From: Microthyrium microscopicum
Taxonomy: Eukaryota > Ascomycota > Dothideomycetes > Microthyriales > Microthyriaceae
Assembly: GCA_010405405.1 (NCBI GenBank)
Contig: MU004233.1
Coordinates: 2,210,539-2,274,538 of the forward strand
DNA length: 64,000 nucleotides
Direction of reading: 5' to 3'
The first letter of the stretch is position 1. Every line of letters begins with the position of its first letter. The position numbers and the translations under genes are program-made. Below are positions 35,760-50,888 of the stretch, one piece after another. The notes beneath the pieces were generated by a model. The model ran no database searches and was not told where the DNA came from. It worked only from the letters and a program-made list of their open reading frames with translations.

Positions 35760-36781
35760 CACATCAGCCTCACATCGTCAATGGCAAGATCTTTACCATC
35801 TAGTCGAACAGCCAATACGTTTCCGAGTTCAAGATTCCAGTCCAGTGGGGCCCATCCCCAATCTGCCTTCTCTGGGTCAGTCTCTACCATGAGAAAGGTA
35901 GCATCTTGATTACTGTCGGCAGTCATGTTATCATCCCATCCCGCTGGGTGAATCCATTGCTCAATGTCTGTGTATTTCCACAGTATAAGAGGCAATCCAA
36001 GGAGCCGTGAAATCGGAGAGACCGATCCCTTTCTGTATGTAAGTCGTGTAGGATGGGCCCTGGGTACATCAACCAAGACGTACGCCTCCGAGCCGTGCAG
36101 TTTTGTTTCACCGTAGCAGCATATCTTTACTCCGCGAATGCCTGCAGATGGGCGACTGATAAGCTGGCTGTCGCTCTCTTTTAAGTTATCTGACAATCTG
36201 TAGCTGATCATCCAGTCGAGTATGTGCCGAAAGTCGCCTAAAGTGATATCCTCATAAGACTCATTTGACTGCTCTCTCACTGCGACAACTGGACCGCACC
36301 ATCGGTGGGGAATTGTGCCGGACGTACCCACAGCTTTCAAAAGGCTCTTGTTGAGGGCGGAGCCGTCGTCCAAGAAACAATTCCGAAACATCAAGGAAAC
36401 TGCGTAGCCTTTCTTGCGCGGCGCAAAATACACAAATCCGCAGCCCAAGTTTCGATCACGTATGGGGTTGCTTTCAATTCTCTTAGTTCCCACGAATGGT
36501 TCGTCTGCGCCGAGATAAGGATGGGGACTTATGTTCTCGTATGATGCAGCAGTTCCATATTCACGTCTAAGCTCGCAGGGTATCCAGATCATTCGCGGCT
36601 TGACATTGCCAGCTGGGAAAAGTATAGCGCGTTTGTGGCTTGGAGAGGGCCGAGTAGTCTGGGTAGAGAAGTCCTTGCAAAGTAGCCTGTGACTGGGCCA
36701 GTCTGTCTTTTGACACTCGGGTGAACAGTAATAACAGCTACGGCACTGCTTGCATTGTTTGGTAGGTCTTTTATTGCACAT
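35729..36781 (-). CDS. MYND-type zinc-finger protein, 3' end replaced by LTR sequence
   Basis: A 350-aa frame beginning with a MYND-type zinc finger: CKQCRSCYYCSPECQKTDWPSH followed by RLLC. MYND fingers mediate protein contacts and are common in rapidly expanding fungal families. The first Cys pair of the domain is not present upstream of this ATG, so either the domain is degenerate or a 5' exon is missing. The rest has no known catalytic domain; VLAVRLDGKDLAIDDVRLM near the end resembles the C-terminal region of fungal MYND proteins. The coding frame runs through the CACAT duplication (35760-35764) into the right LTR, which encodes the last residues VVMKNMPRD and the TAG at 35729-35731. The natural C-terminus lies beyond the transposon at 17990-18158. 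The truncated protein could still be made. A joint gene with the deaminase upstream, same strand, is possible. Confidence 0.78.
   Translation of the reverse strand: MCNKRPTKQCKQCRSCYYCSPECQKTDWPSHRLLCKDFSTQTTRPSPSHKRAILFPAGNVKPRMIWIPCELRREYGTAASYENISPHPYLGADEPFVGTKRIESNPIRDRNLGCGFVYFAPRKKGYAVSLMFRNCFLDDGSALNKSLLKAVGTSGTIPHRWCGPVVAVREQSNESYEDITLGDFRHILDWMISYRLSDNLKESDSQLISRPSAGIRGVKICCYGETKLHGSEAYVLVDVPRAHPTRLTYRKGSVSPISRLLGLPLILWKYTDIEQWIHPAGWDDNMTADSNQDATFLMVETDPEKADWGWAPLDWNLELGNVLAVRLDGKDLAIDDVRLMCVVMKNMPRD
35760..35764. repeat. Target-site duplication CACAT, right copy
   Basis: Identical to 18154-18158; lies inside the coding frame of the MYND gene. Confidence 0.9.
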
Positions 36782-36918
36782 TATGAGGCGTCGTATGGCT
36801 CGAAGTCTGAACGTGGATCATCTGTTGGTTGTGAGGCTAGAGTAACTCCTTCTCTTTTCTCATGTTAGTTTTGGTTCAAAGACCTACAGGAATCTCAGGA
36901 CATAACAAGAGGTTAAAC

Positions 36919-38432
36919 TCACAGGATAAGTCGTTCTTCTCTCCGTGCTATCTCGGTATTCCTAGCAAGTATGGTCTTTTCTTGTCTTTCTAACGAATCT
37001 TGTAGGGCTAGGCTGGATAGATCCGATACAAGAGAAGATTGAGGCACAGCTTCCACGAAAAGTTTATTGCGAGCTTGAATAGGGGTATCGAGGTAAGTAT
37101 TGATTCTGGAAAGAAGCCTTTTCTCGAGCTTCGCCAACGCAGCTCTGGTTCTTAACGACCCGGAACTTGGAACTCCCCAGGCTGGATAGCAAATGCTATG
37201 GCTTCCTCGAGTTGTTATGGGCTGAGGTAAAGATTGTAGAAAGCCATTGCATAGCAAACAAGCCTTCTTGCTGCACTCGAAGTAGGGGATAGTTGGGGTG
37301 GGCGTAGCAGGGTTCTCAAAGTGCATAACAAGCTGGGTTTCGGCATGTAGGCGATACGATTTTGCACATTTTTTTTGGAACCTCTCGCTAAATGCAGCTA
37401 GCGATCTTAGATGGGCCTCTGACGGCGAATTATAGAAAAGTTGAGCCCAAGCGTCCTGAATGTGGATCTGATATGCCGGAGAGATAGTTGTTCTTGGGCT
37501 AGAAGATACTGGAGAGATACGGATGTCTCGAAACTGACTTTGTAAACTCGCTATATGCCATAAAATTCGGCAATCGATAATAGGTCTAGCAAGAAACTTC
37601 AAAGCATACCACAGTTTCTCACCAACTTTGGCCTCAAAATTCGAGTTAAGCAGTTGTTGGACGTCTACGGATGAAACGCACTCATAAGCCTGTTGGACAA
37701 CCTTTTCCCTGAAACTAGCTGCTCCGATGTCCTTTTGGTGGAGGAGCTCAATGAAATTTAGCCAAGTCGTGAATGCCTGCTGACTCCCGGACCAGCGCTT
37801 CGTGCTCCACTTCTGACGGTTCAAGACAGATTTAAGGAGGTTACGGAGGGTTTCAACCCAATTGTCGACTCTTCGACCGGTGTACGCTATCGCCATACAT
37901 TCGAAATCGGGCGATGAGTCTAGAAAAGCTCCTCATCAGGCTAGTTCATTTGAGGAAATCAGTCGATAAGTCTTACGTTTGTGAACTTCGTTTGACAAAT
38001 ATTCCTTCAGCTTTTTGCAATACTCTATCTCGATTCCCTGGAACTGATACAGGCAGTGACCAGAACCGCGGTTTGTGGTTATACCAAAGCAGTCATTTCT
38101 CGCAACGTATACGTGGGCAAAATCTTCCCGTTCACACAACGCTGTCGCGGTGACACCCTCCCAGCCTTTGGTGATAGCAACTGAGCAATGCAATCGAGGA
38201 ATTTTGAACGGATTGATTCTCTGGATCCTTGTAGAATAACTGCTCTCTCCGTGTACGCGTCAAGTTCGCCGCACTGAAGCCCTTCGCCTTCCTCAGTAGT
38301 GTCAGGCTGCTGCAGTTCACTATGACTTCGCGTTTTGGTCAAATACGAAAGAATGTGTGCTGCCCAGACGACCCTAGCAACGCGGCTTTTGCTTCCTTCA
38401 TCACCCTCTTGCAGGAACTTTGATGTCGGCAT
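36919..38432 (-). CDS. OTT_1508-like deaminase-family protein with an apparent frameshift
   Basis: Two exons on the minus strand, 37977-38432 and 36919-37919, with a 57-nt intron (GTAAGA...CTAG) joining NEVHK to HSSPDFECMAIAYTG. The second exon carries the zinc-dependent deaminase signature of the fungal OTT_1508-like family: LHAETQLVMHF, then CSKKACLLCNGFL (a C-x-x-C pair) and SICYPAWGVP. The HAE and the Cys pair would bind zinc as in cytidine-deaminase-fold proteins; substrates of this family are unknown. In exon 1 the coding continues from CIAQLLSPKAG in one frame to EGVTATALCERED in the frame one base over, near 38155-38163, so one base seems missing: a pseudogene or a sequence error. Full length would be about 485 aa. 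The end at 36919 overlaps a good donor (CCT/GTGAGT), so the gene may continue into the MYND gene downstream. Confidence 0.68.
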
Positions 38433-39931
38433 TTAATGACTTGATGGGATTATCTCTTGGATTCTAGGAAGGCAGTGAAGTTTTAGCGACAATGACGTGA
38501 AAATGTATCAAGTGGAGAAGGTTATGGATTGGAGCCTTTCTAAGAATAATAAGAGGAAGAAGCTATCGGAAGAGGTGCGCTCTACAGATAACAGCAGGGC
38601 GTAAAGGTGAGTCGGCCTCGCAAGCTCGCCCAATCATCTAGGGCAGTCGCCTACCATGTATGTAGTTCACTGCCAGACAGCACGACAGGTGGCGATCAGA
38701 TTGAATTATGGACGAGCAGTCATTGGTACTCCCACGAGTGACGTGTGCGCGCTGGGGGATGTGACTTTCCATTCTTTTCACTCTGCAATATCACCAAGAT
38801 ACTTACTAGGTTAGGTACCGTAGCGTGGAGGGGGGAGTAAAGGACTTGATCTTCTGATGAAACTACATTACCTTTTGAACTCTTTTTAGAAGCCTATTCT
38901 TCTCTAGAATATGATGTCTTGAGTAGATCTTATGTTCTGTGAATAAAAGCACTTACGACTAAAGATGAAGAAGGTACGATAGCATGTTAGAAGGAACGAA
39001 GGCTATAAAAGGAGAGGCTTGAAAATTGCTTAGCTATATATGATCGCCCCGCAATTTCGATTTAGTAATTGTGATTATCCTAGTAAATCTCTGCCGTAAT
39101 TATGCCTCGTCTGACTAAGCTTTAGCGTATCGATCTAGCCTCTTTTGTAGTTCGAATTGTAATATTTGTAATATATAATTTTAATTCCCCAATTTCTCCC
39201 TTTATACTTATACCTCATAGTAACTACTGCCAATTTTTTTGCTTAAATATATTATCAAAAAATGGCTAAAACATAGCCAAAAAATAGTTCTATGAGAAAA
39301 TGCTTTTCTTGTTAGAAAATGATTTTTCAAAAGAGTGCGCACGATGCACCACTATAGAAAACCTACATTTTTTGCTAAAAATCTATAACTGTATAATCAC
39401 TAATCGATTTCTATTACTCCCCGTCGCGCGCTAGGTAGTCACCATGATCGTTCAACTCTGTTGACAAACAATCCAAGGTTTTGCCAAACAAATCGCAAGA
39501 GAAGGATTGGGTAGCAAGAACGGGAAGAACAAATTGAAAAGAGACAGCTAGAAGGAGATGGAAATACCGCAAAATCAGGTACTTAGGTGGGAGAAATTGC
39601 CCAATGCAACCTCGAAACACCACGTCGATATCTGTTTCCATCATCTGAGAGTAGTAAATATACAACAGTCAACTGACCAAGTATAGAGTCCCGGAAACTA
39701 AGCAGGCATCGCATACCAGTCAAGTCCACCTACCAGTGTTATATGTACCTAGAAATCCATAGTCCACCTCTATTACGCCGCAACCTCCCATTCCGTAGCC
39801 AGGTTGACAACGGTGGTCAAGGACCTGTAGTTGAGGTGCTTTCAACTGTCACTACATTAACCCGCAGTCACTGCTAGCCCAGTTTGTAATTATGGATGCT
39901 ATATATATCTTTGGTTTCTGCTTCTTCCACC
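38433..39931. other. Gene-poor region with an AT-rich, relic-like segment
   Basis: About 1.5 kb between divergent genes. The stretch 39060-39420 is AT-rich and differs from its surroundings; a frame starting near 39102 (ATGCCTCGTCTGACTAAGC) is soon interrupted by stops, which could mark an old transposon remnant, but I cannot assign it. No credible host gene. Confidence 0.35.
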
Positions 39932-41778
39932 ATGTCCGAGACTTCTTTCCCACAACAATACCTGCAATACCCGCTTCCTTACCATCACTTTATTCAATCA
40001 ATAATCAGAGCGCAACCCTTGAGAAAAGAATTTGATCGACATGACATCGGGTATGGCCTTTCTAATATTCAGAAGCTATCATTACTGATGGACCCTCAGA
40101 AAACGAACTCGCAAGTCTGGCAAGTCTGACTTTGCAGCCAGACCAAGACGCATCGCAAAAGATCGCAAGCTCTTCAGAGGAAGAGGTAGACAAATCATCA
40201 CTTGATCAAGGTAAGAAGCTCCATTTCATACCCAATTCTGGATAAAACTTGCCATATCGAAAAAGGTGATGGCTGTCTGAGCAGACTATGCTCCTTATAA
40301 AAAGCATTGTCAAGCGAGTGCAATGATTTCCACTGGGTGCTATCGCTTTTATAAGCTGTTCTATGGTTTCCTCCGAAACAATCCGAATTGTTTTTGCGTA
40401 GTGTTTTGGCTCTTCATTGTCTTATACTAACGACTTTCAGGCTTTCCAGGGGATATGGACTCATCGGAATATGAAGAGCCTCATCTAATAGAAAATCCCG
40501 AGGAACAAAAGTCGGCTCCTAACGAGAGTGAACGCCAGCTGAAATTCGAACTGCACTTCTCCCAACTAATCCGAAGTCTGTCGCGACAAGAAGGATGTCT
40601 CTGGCTTAAGCTTATGGACTGGTACGACCACATGATTCTTACTGACCAGGAACTGGAAATCCTGCCAACACTCTGGAAAAAGCTAGGAGCGAAGAGTAGG
40701 AATCCCGAGTTTGCTCGACGACTTCATACTTCCGGACAACCTATGTTTCCGCGTGACCAGATCATATCTGCTGTACGTCAATTGCAAGCGAACGAATCCG
40801 TGGTTACTATCCAGCAATGGGATGGTAGACTTCGAAAATACAACATGAAGAACTACTCGAAAGACAAAGAGGTGCCTATTCTGCATCTGAAGTCCTTTCA
40901 ATCAATTCAGACAGATGCGCTTCAATTGGACGTTCGGTCGGACCCATTGATGGTTTGTTACGACACCTATGAGCGAATTACACGAACTCAAACTAGAGAA
41001 GTGGAACTCTCGGTAACAGAAATCATCAAGATCTACAATGATTGTTCTGAAACCTGGCGACGATCAAGCATGGCAGATGAGCTCAAAGCCAATCTGAAAG
41101 GTTGCGTGGTTGACAAATGCATCGGTTTCGCATTTGGCGGGTTCAACATCCCAGGAAAAACTGCTCGAGGAGTGACAAATGAACGTAGCTACACTCAGCT
41201 CGCGGCGCTTGTCTTCATGGCCGAAGTTCTCAGCGGATTCCAGGGAGGAAAAGATATCCCTATCTATGCCCAAGAACCAGCATGGAATACAATCGAGAAG
41301 GAATTTCTGAAGTCTCTCGGCATCACTGTGCTGGAACATCCTATGGGTCTACTGGAGATCGATTCCTTCTCGGCAGTAACCAGCATGTACTGCCAGATCC
41401 CATTAAGGCAATTCATGGCCGATGATTCGCGTTACTGGCCCGCCGTATTTGTCACCGACCGAGTTGAGACAGCTGACGAAGAGGACAAACGCGCCCTAGA
41501 AGCATTAGAGGACGAGGAGTAAGTTTTTTCGTCCTGTTTCAAAATCATCTTACTGATAATTCTTTCTTGTAGTAAGATTGCCTACTGGGGTGATCCGGAT
41601 GGCGACCGAGTTCGAGCCATGGTTGAGTCTGGGTACGACAAGACTCTTCTTCCTCAGGCTCCTGGATACAGCATCGACTGGGAACACAATCCAGATGTGG
41701 ACCCAGTGCTCAAGGGAACATATATGCACGTTCGGAAAGCGGAGCAAGCTTCTTTGCTCAGAGCAAATGGCGCATAAT
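39932..41778 (+). CDS. SRR1-like domain protein (larger paralogue)
   Basis: A multi-exon gene with the SRR1-like domain, first described in a plant protein affecting light signalling and the clock and common as expanded families in fungi; biochemical role unknown. Well-supported exons are 40441-41518 and 41574-41778. Upstream exons are likely at 39932-40050 and about 40116-40210 (the splice at 40050/40116 is uncertain), giving about 498 aa. The domain core has CIGFAFGGFN, SYTQLAALVFMAEVL, IPIYAQEPAW, LGITVLEHPMGLLEID and RYWPAVFVTDR, matching the family pattern in order. The last exon adds YWGDPDGDRVRAMVESGYD. The intron at 40211-40440 is 230 nt, with an ACTAAC branch site, and carries a decayed palindromic repeat. 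A second SRR1-like gene lies 1.2 kb downstream in the same orientation. No signal peptide. Confidence 0.82.
40211..40440 (+). repeat. Long intron with a decayed palindromic repeat copy
   Basis: The 230-nt intron contains, in reverse orientation, AAGCGAGTGCAATGA near 40311-40325, similar to the complement of the CATCGCACTCGATGG core, and a later TCTATGGTTTCC. Similarity is weaker than in other copies. Confidence 0.35.
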
Positions 41779-42967
41779 GGAAAGCTGTCTTACTCATTAA
41801 TCGTGCGGAACAGGTTAGGTAGTGATAAATGTTGCTAGCATAGTCCCATTATTCGATCTGAAAGTGTAATCTCGCCCTGCGTTTATCACGACCTATTGCG
41901 GTTTGCAGATACGATCTGTCGGTTTAAAACTTAGCGACCTTGTGAAAACATTTCGTAAAGCTCTCAAATGTTCACTCCTTCTGACTCTGCGTTCGTGAAC
42001 AAAGCAGCAGGATCAATGATTCCGCGGTAAAAACTACGCGCGTATCTAGATCATTAGACGATAATAAACTACTCGAGGGTCCCATCTTAGTTGAGCAATT
42101 CAATCGGTGAGTTTGAGACCTTTGAATCAGCAGCAATTGCCATCGCACTCTTTAGCTCGATGTAGCACCATGGCTTCGAGCACAGCATATAGCTCCCATA
42201 CAATCCGATAGGCATTCAGGGCATATCTCGAGTTTCCAGCCCAGCATGGTTTTGCTACCGCGCTGTACAGCTTCCATGTCCCTTAGTAGTTCCAACAGCC
42301 TCTGGTTGAGCTTTGAGCCCAAATGCCGAAATGTTTTTCGGCCAATGTAAGCTTTGATTACACCCGTATGCCTAGCACATCCCATGTGCACTGAACCGGC
42401 TTCTAGGGGACCATTGCATCTGCAAACGTACGTAAAATTGCAGTTGACAGATTTTTTGGAACCTATCTTTCGACCGCCAACAGAAAGAGCATGAATTCAC
42501 TGTGGCGTTTACCATATTTCTGTTTGCGCGAACTCATAGTCTGTTACATCCTGAAGTGATGATTGGCATTGATCTGAATCTGTTGGTAATGTACCAGGTA
42601 ATCAAGCTCAGCAAGGGGCATGTCATGAACTCATGGTGCTTATACAGGTATTTGCGAAATTGTTTTCCTTTGATCGGCACAGGTGATTGGAGTTTCAATT
42701 GTTGGTTCGCGGTCACTGACGCTCGTGTTGTTGCAATCGTGTCAGTCAACGAAAAGACCACGAATTGATATTGGCGGTCACCACATTCCTGTTTACCTCA
42801 ACTTCTGTTTGAATCTTATTCTGCATTGGAGGCTCTTGCCGTTGGTATGATGTGTATATAACTCTTTGGAATCTTTGGTCCTCTGTTCCATTCTTATCAC
42901 CACAACACTTCTCATATCTTTACCATCAACCTCTCTAGGTACAACAATCTACAGCAACAAACAAAAC
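41779..42967. other. Region between SRR1-like paralogues with a possible small Cys-rich relic
   Basis: About 1.2 kb. On the minus strand, 42152 to about 42480 is open and Cys-rich, with NCNFTYVCRCNG and ICPECLSDCMGAICC; it lacks a clear start and I cannot tell a small gene from a relic. CCATCGCACTC at 42140-42150 followed by GCTCGATG is another copy of the palindromic repeat. Confidence 0.35.
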
Positions 42968-44076
42968 ATGGCATCTGGTATGTTGGACCAAGTCGAGAAG
43001 AGCCTTACTGACCCCGTGTTCAAGGTATGTCACCTCAGCAGCTTCAATCTATGTCACCTCAGCAGCTATATGAGTCAGGAATCCCAATGTACCCAAGGAG
43101 CTCAATCAACGAGATGATAGACGAAATCAACCATATCGACAAGAAGAAGCCTACCATCGAGGTCAAACAATGGGACGGAAGAACGACCACTTATCCCAAC
43201 AACCCGGGCAAGAATAAGCGTACGCATATCGAATTTGTTCGCATACAGGAAGTTCTTGGCAACCCCGGACAAGTATGGCCCTTAAGACTGGAATACGATA
43301 ATGATGAAAACAACAAGACCGTAAACTACGAGAAAGCCAAGAAGCAATTCTACAGACTGCGTGATATGTGGGAGCGCTCTGATGTAGCCAAGACCATCAA
43401 AAGCAATCTCTTACGTTACGATGGCTGTAAGCTCACTGGGGTAATCGGCCTCGCATTGGGATCTTTTGCCAAACTGGGATCGCCCTTGTCCAATAGGAGT
43501 TTGACTCAACTGGCCGCTCTTCTCTACATTGCCAAGATTCTCAATGAGAACCAAGGAAGACATGATATTCCAGTCTACGTTCAAGAACCGTGCTTCTCCA
43601 GCGACGAGAGACTCTTCATACACCAAATTGGTAAACAAGTCATGAGTGACTTGAATGGAACCGACTTATTCCTACCACCACCACCTGGTCATTTGGACTT
43701 GCCGGCTGCGGTTGTCAATCATCCGGATGGCCTAATGATGATCGACGCGGCTACAGTGGTGCTTAGCATCTCACCTGATATCGCAATTAAGAGCTTTGTC
43801 GCCGATGACATTGGGTACTTACCTGCGGTGTTCATCACTGACCGCCCGCCATCAGCCGAACAAATGGCACGAATGTAGGTAAAATTCGAGGCTCAATAGT
43901 GCATAACACTGATACTTGATTATAGTCCTCCAGATATGTTGGAACACGTGCTGAATAACCAAACTGACCCGGAAACCAAACGGTGGCGAGACGTAGTTGC
44001 AACGAGATGCACAAAAATTCCTCTTCCGGAATATGAGGACGGATTTACAGGAGTTGACATGATCATTCGAAACTGA
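42968..44076 (+). CDS. SRR1-like domain protein (smaller paralogue)
   Basis: Three exons are proposed: 42968-43024, 43063-43874 and 43926-44076, giving 339 aa. The SRR1-like pattern is clear: GVIGLALGSFAKLG, LTQLAALLYIAKIL, IPVYVQEPCF, VVNHPDGLMMIDAATVV and YLPAVFITDR. It shares with its upstream paralogue the N-terminal SGIPMYPR (there SGQPMFPR) and VKQWDGR (there IQQWDGR), so the pair arose by duplication. The last exon encodes a short tail ending VDMIIRN. The first intron (43025-43062, 38 nt) is very short and overlaps a 24-bp tandem duplication; a start further downstream in the second-exon frame is an alternative. Biochemical function is unknown. Confidence 0.82.
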
Positions 44077-44727
44077 TTCCAGTCAACATATGATTGGACC
44101 ATAGGGATGGTATCTTGTGTGCTCTACGAGAGGGAAGTAATTGGTCAACTATGATATTTAGAAACAGGATATGGCAGCATGATGTATGTGATTGGAATTT
44201 GGTGCTGTATTGCTTGAAATTGTATTTGGTGGTGGGTGTATGAAAAACCTCGTGGTTTTTCGGTGCTTAGTTTGGAATTCATAGCTGGTGGAAGAAAATT
44301 TGTAGAAAAATCAACTTCAATTGATACCAAATGGCGCCTTGAGTGTCCAGAGACGTACGTAATTGACCTACAGGATTTACTACTACTACATGAGGTCAAT
44401 CTTGGTAAATCCAACGTGCTGGGTTTCAACAGACTGATAAGGAAACTAGAGCTGTTCCATCGACCTCGATGTCGGCTCATCAAATTCTGTAAGGTTTTAT
44501 TCGTCGGACTGTCAAGCATGCTCTGTTTAAGCAACCATAGGGGTAGTCAACAATGAGGGAGTGCAGTAGTACCATAAGGCTGACCACAAGGCTGACCAAT
44601 CAAACGCCAGAAACGCCGAACCAAAAACTCGCCTCAACTCCATCATCGACTTCAACAAAACATTTCCACCCCATCATACAGACACTTACCTCCCTAATCG
44701 TCTTTAATAAGAACATTTACCATCACA
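44077..44727. other. Intergenic region downstream of the SRR1-like pair
   Basis: About 650 bp. Overlapping open frames on both strands (for example 44236-44556) show no family resemblance. The last 150 bp before 44728 look like a C- and A-rich fungal 5' leader. Confidence 0.4.
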
Positions 44728-45531
44728 ATGCTCCGCCCATCAACATTCCAGCGGCTACCACACTCCATCCGCACCCTTACCACCCTCTCCACAAACCCAT
44801 CAATCTACGCCCATCCATCACCCTCCTCCATCCCACAACAGCACATCCTCTCCCTCCTCCCCACCAGTCCACCAACACCCAATCTCGCACTCGGCACAAC
44901 CACAGCCCTCCCACCAACAACGACTTCCTTCACGCCCAACCGCTCCTTCTCGCCCATTCTCCACTCCGTGCTTAAACAATACGCAACACAAGATCCAGCC
45001 GTCCAAATGGCCGCCAACGCATACGCGTCCGAGGCAGGATTCACAGCGAGCGCGAAGCAACGTGGGCGCGAGAGTCAGGGAGGTAGTGGAGGGGCGAAGA
45101 GGGGCGGGAGTGTAGGACGGGGCGGATGGGTGCATGTTAGTGATTCGAGAAGACCGCCGGAGTACGTTCAAGTCCGCCGCAACTGTTTTCTGACTCGCAT
45201 ACTAATATGCCAAATAGCTGGGGAAGGATCTCTGACCCGGAGGATATTTTTGGGTAAGGAGTAAGGAACCTTGGGGGGTGGCTTTAGCTAATAGGGGACA
45301 GATCTGTAGAGGTCGATGCGGAGGGGAAGTTTGTGGGAGAGAATGGTAATTATCAAGACAGCGGCACGTATCGAATGATTACGAGGGATGGAATGTAAGT
45401 TCACCATAGGACTCAACATGCACATGGTGAAACAAGCTAATGACGGAACGATTAGATTGGGATTGAGTCCATTTCTCATGGGGAAGCTCGTGGAGAGATT
45501 AAAAGTCCTAGAGAAGGAAGCACAAGCATAA
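44728..45531 (+). CDS. Conserved-type protein of unknown function, probable mitochondrial targeting
   Basis: Four exons are proposed: 44728-45161, 45218-45253, 45302-45394 and 45456-45531, with introns of 56, 48 and 61 nt, giving 212 aa. The N-terminus (MLRPSTFQRLPHSIRTLTTL) is Arg- and Ser-rich and amphipathic, as in mitochondrial presequences, followed by a low-complexity Pro/Thr region and a Gly-rich segment. The last 60 residues, assembled only by splicing, are the best-conserved-looking part: DWGRISDPEDIFG, then GNYQDSGTYRMITRDGI and LGLSPFLMGKLVERL. I recognise this as the style of a fungal-specific conserved tail but not a named family. It is convergent with ARO1, with 144 bp between stop codons. 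Confidence 0.75.
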
Positions 45532-45675
45532 CATCTGGAGGAATACGCTTATGAAGAAGAAACGCTAATCTGATGAGGATGGATTTTGGATTGCCTGTGG
45601 AGGCATACGCTTATTACACGTCTATTCATACACACCACTTTTGGGTTGATCCGAACTTGCTTGGGACGGCAACTT

Positions 45676-50567
<4,892 letters not shown>

Positions 50568-50888
50568 TCACATTCTTGGGGTGGAAAGTGGAGAGCAAAT
50601 TGTTCCCCAGAAGAAAATCCCAGCCTCGTGCCTTCCCCAAGCTTGTGCACGGTCCACATTGCAGGCCAATTGATGCAAGGGGCTATTTTCGTGAGATTCA
50701 TTTGTTATGGTCATGATGCTGCAATCAATTCCTGCGAGTAATTGGAGATACACAGTACTAGTTAGGAGTCAGCGAGCGGGAAGTAAAGTCACATAATCAG
50801 CCACGAGTACTACTAGTAGCGACAGTACATTACAGCTAAAATACAATGCATCGCAAGTATATTCAACACAAGCTACAAAGACATCTCA

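Noticed and set aside
44236-44556. 106-codon frame downstream of the SRR1-like pair
   Set aside because: An equally long frame lies on the opposite strand over the same bases, as expected by chance.
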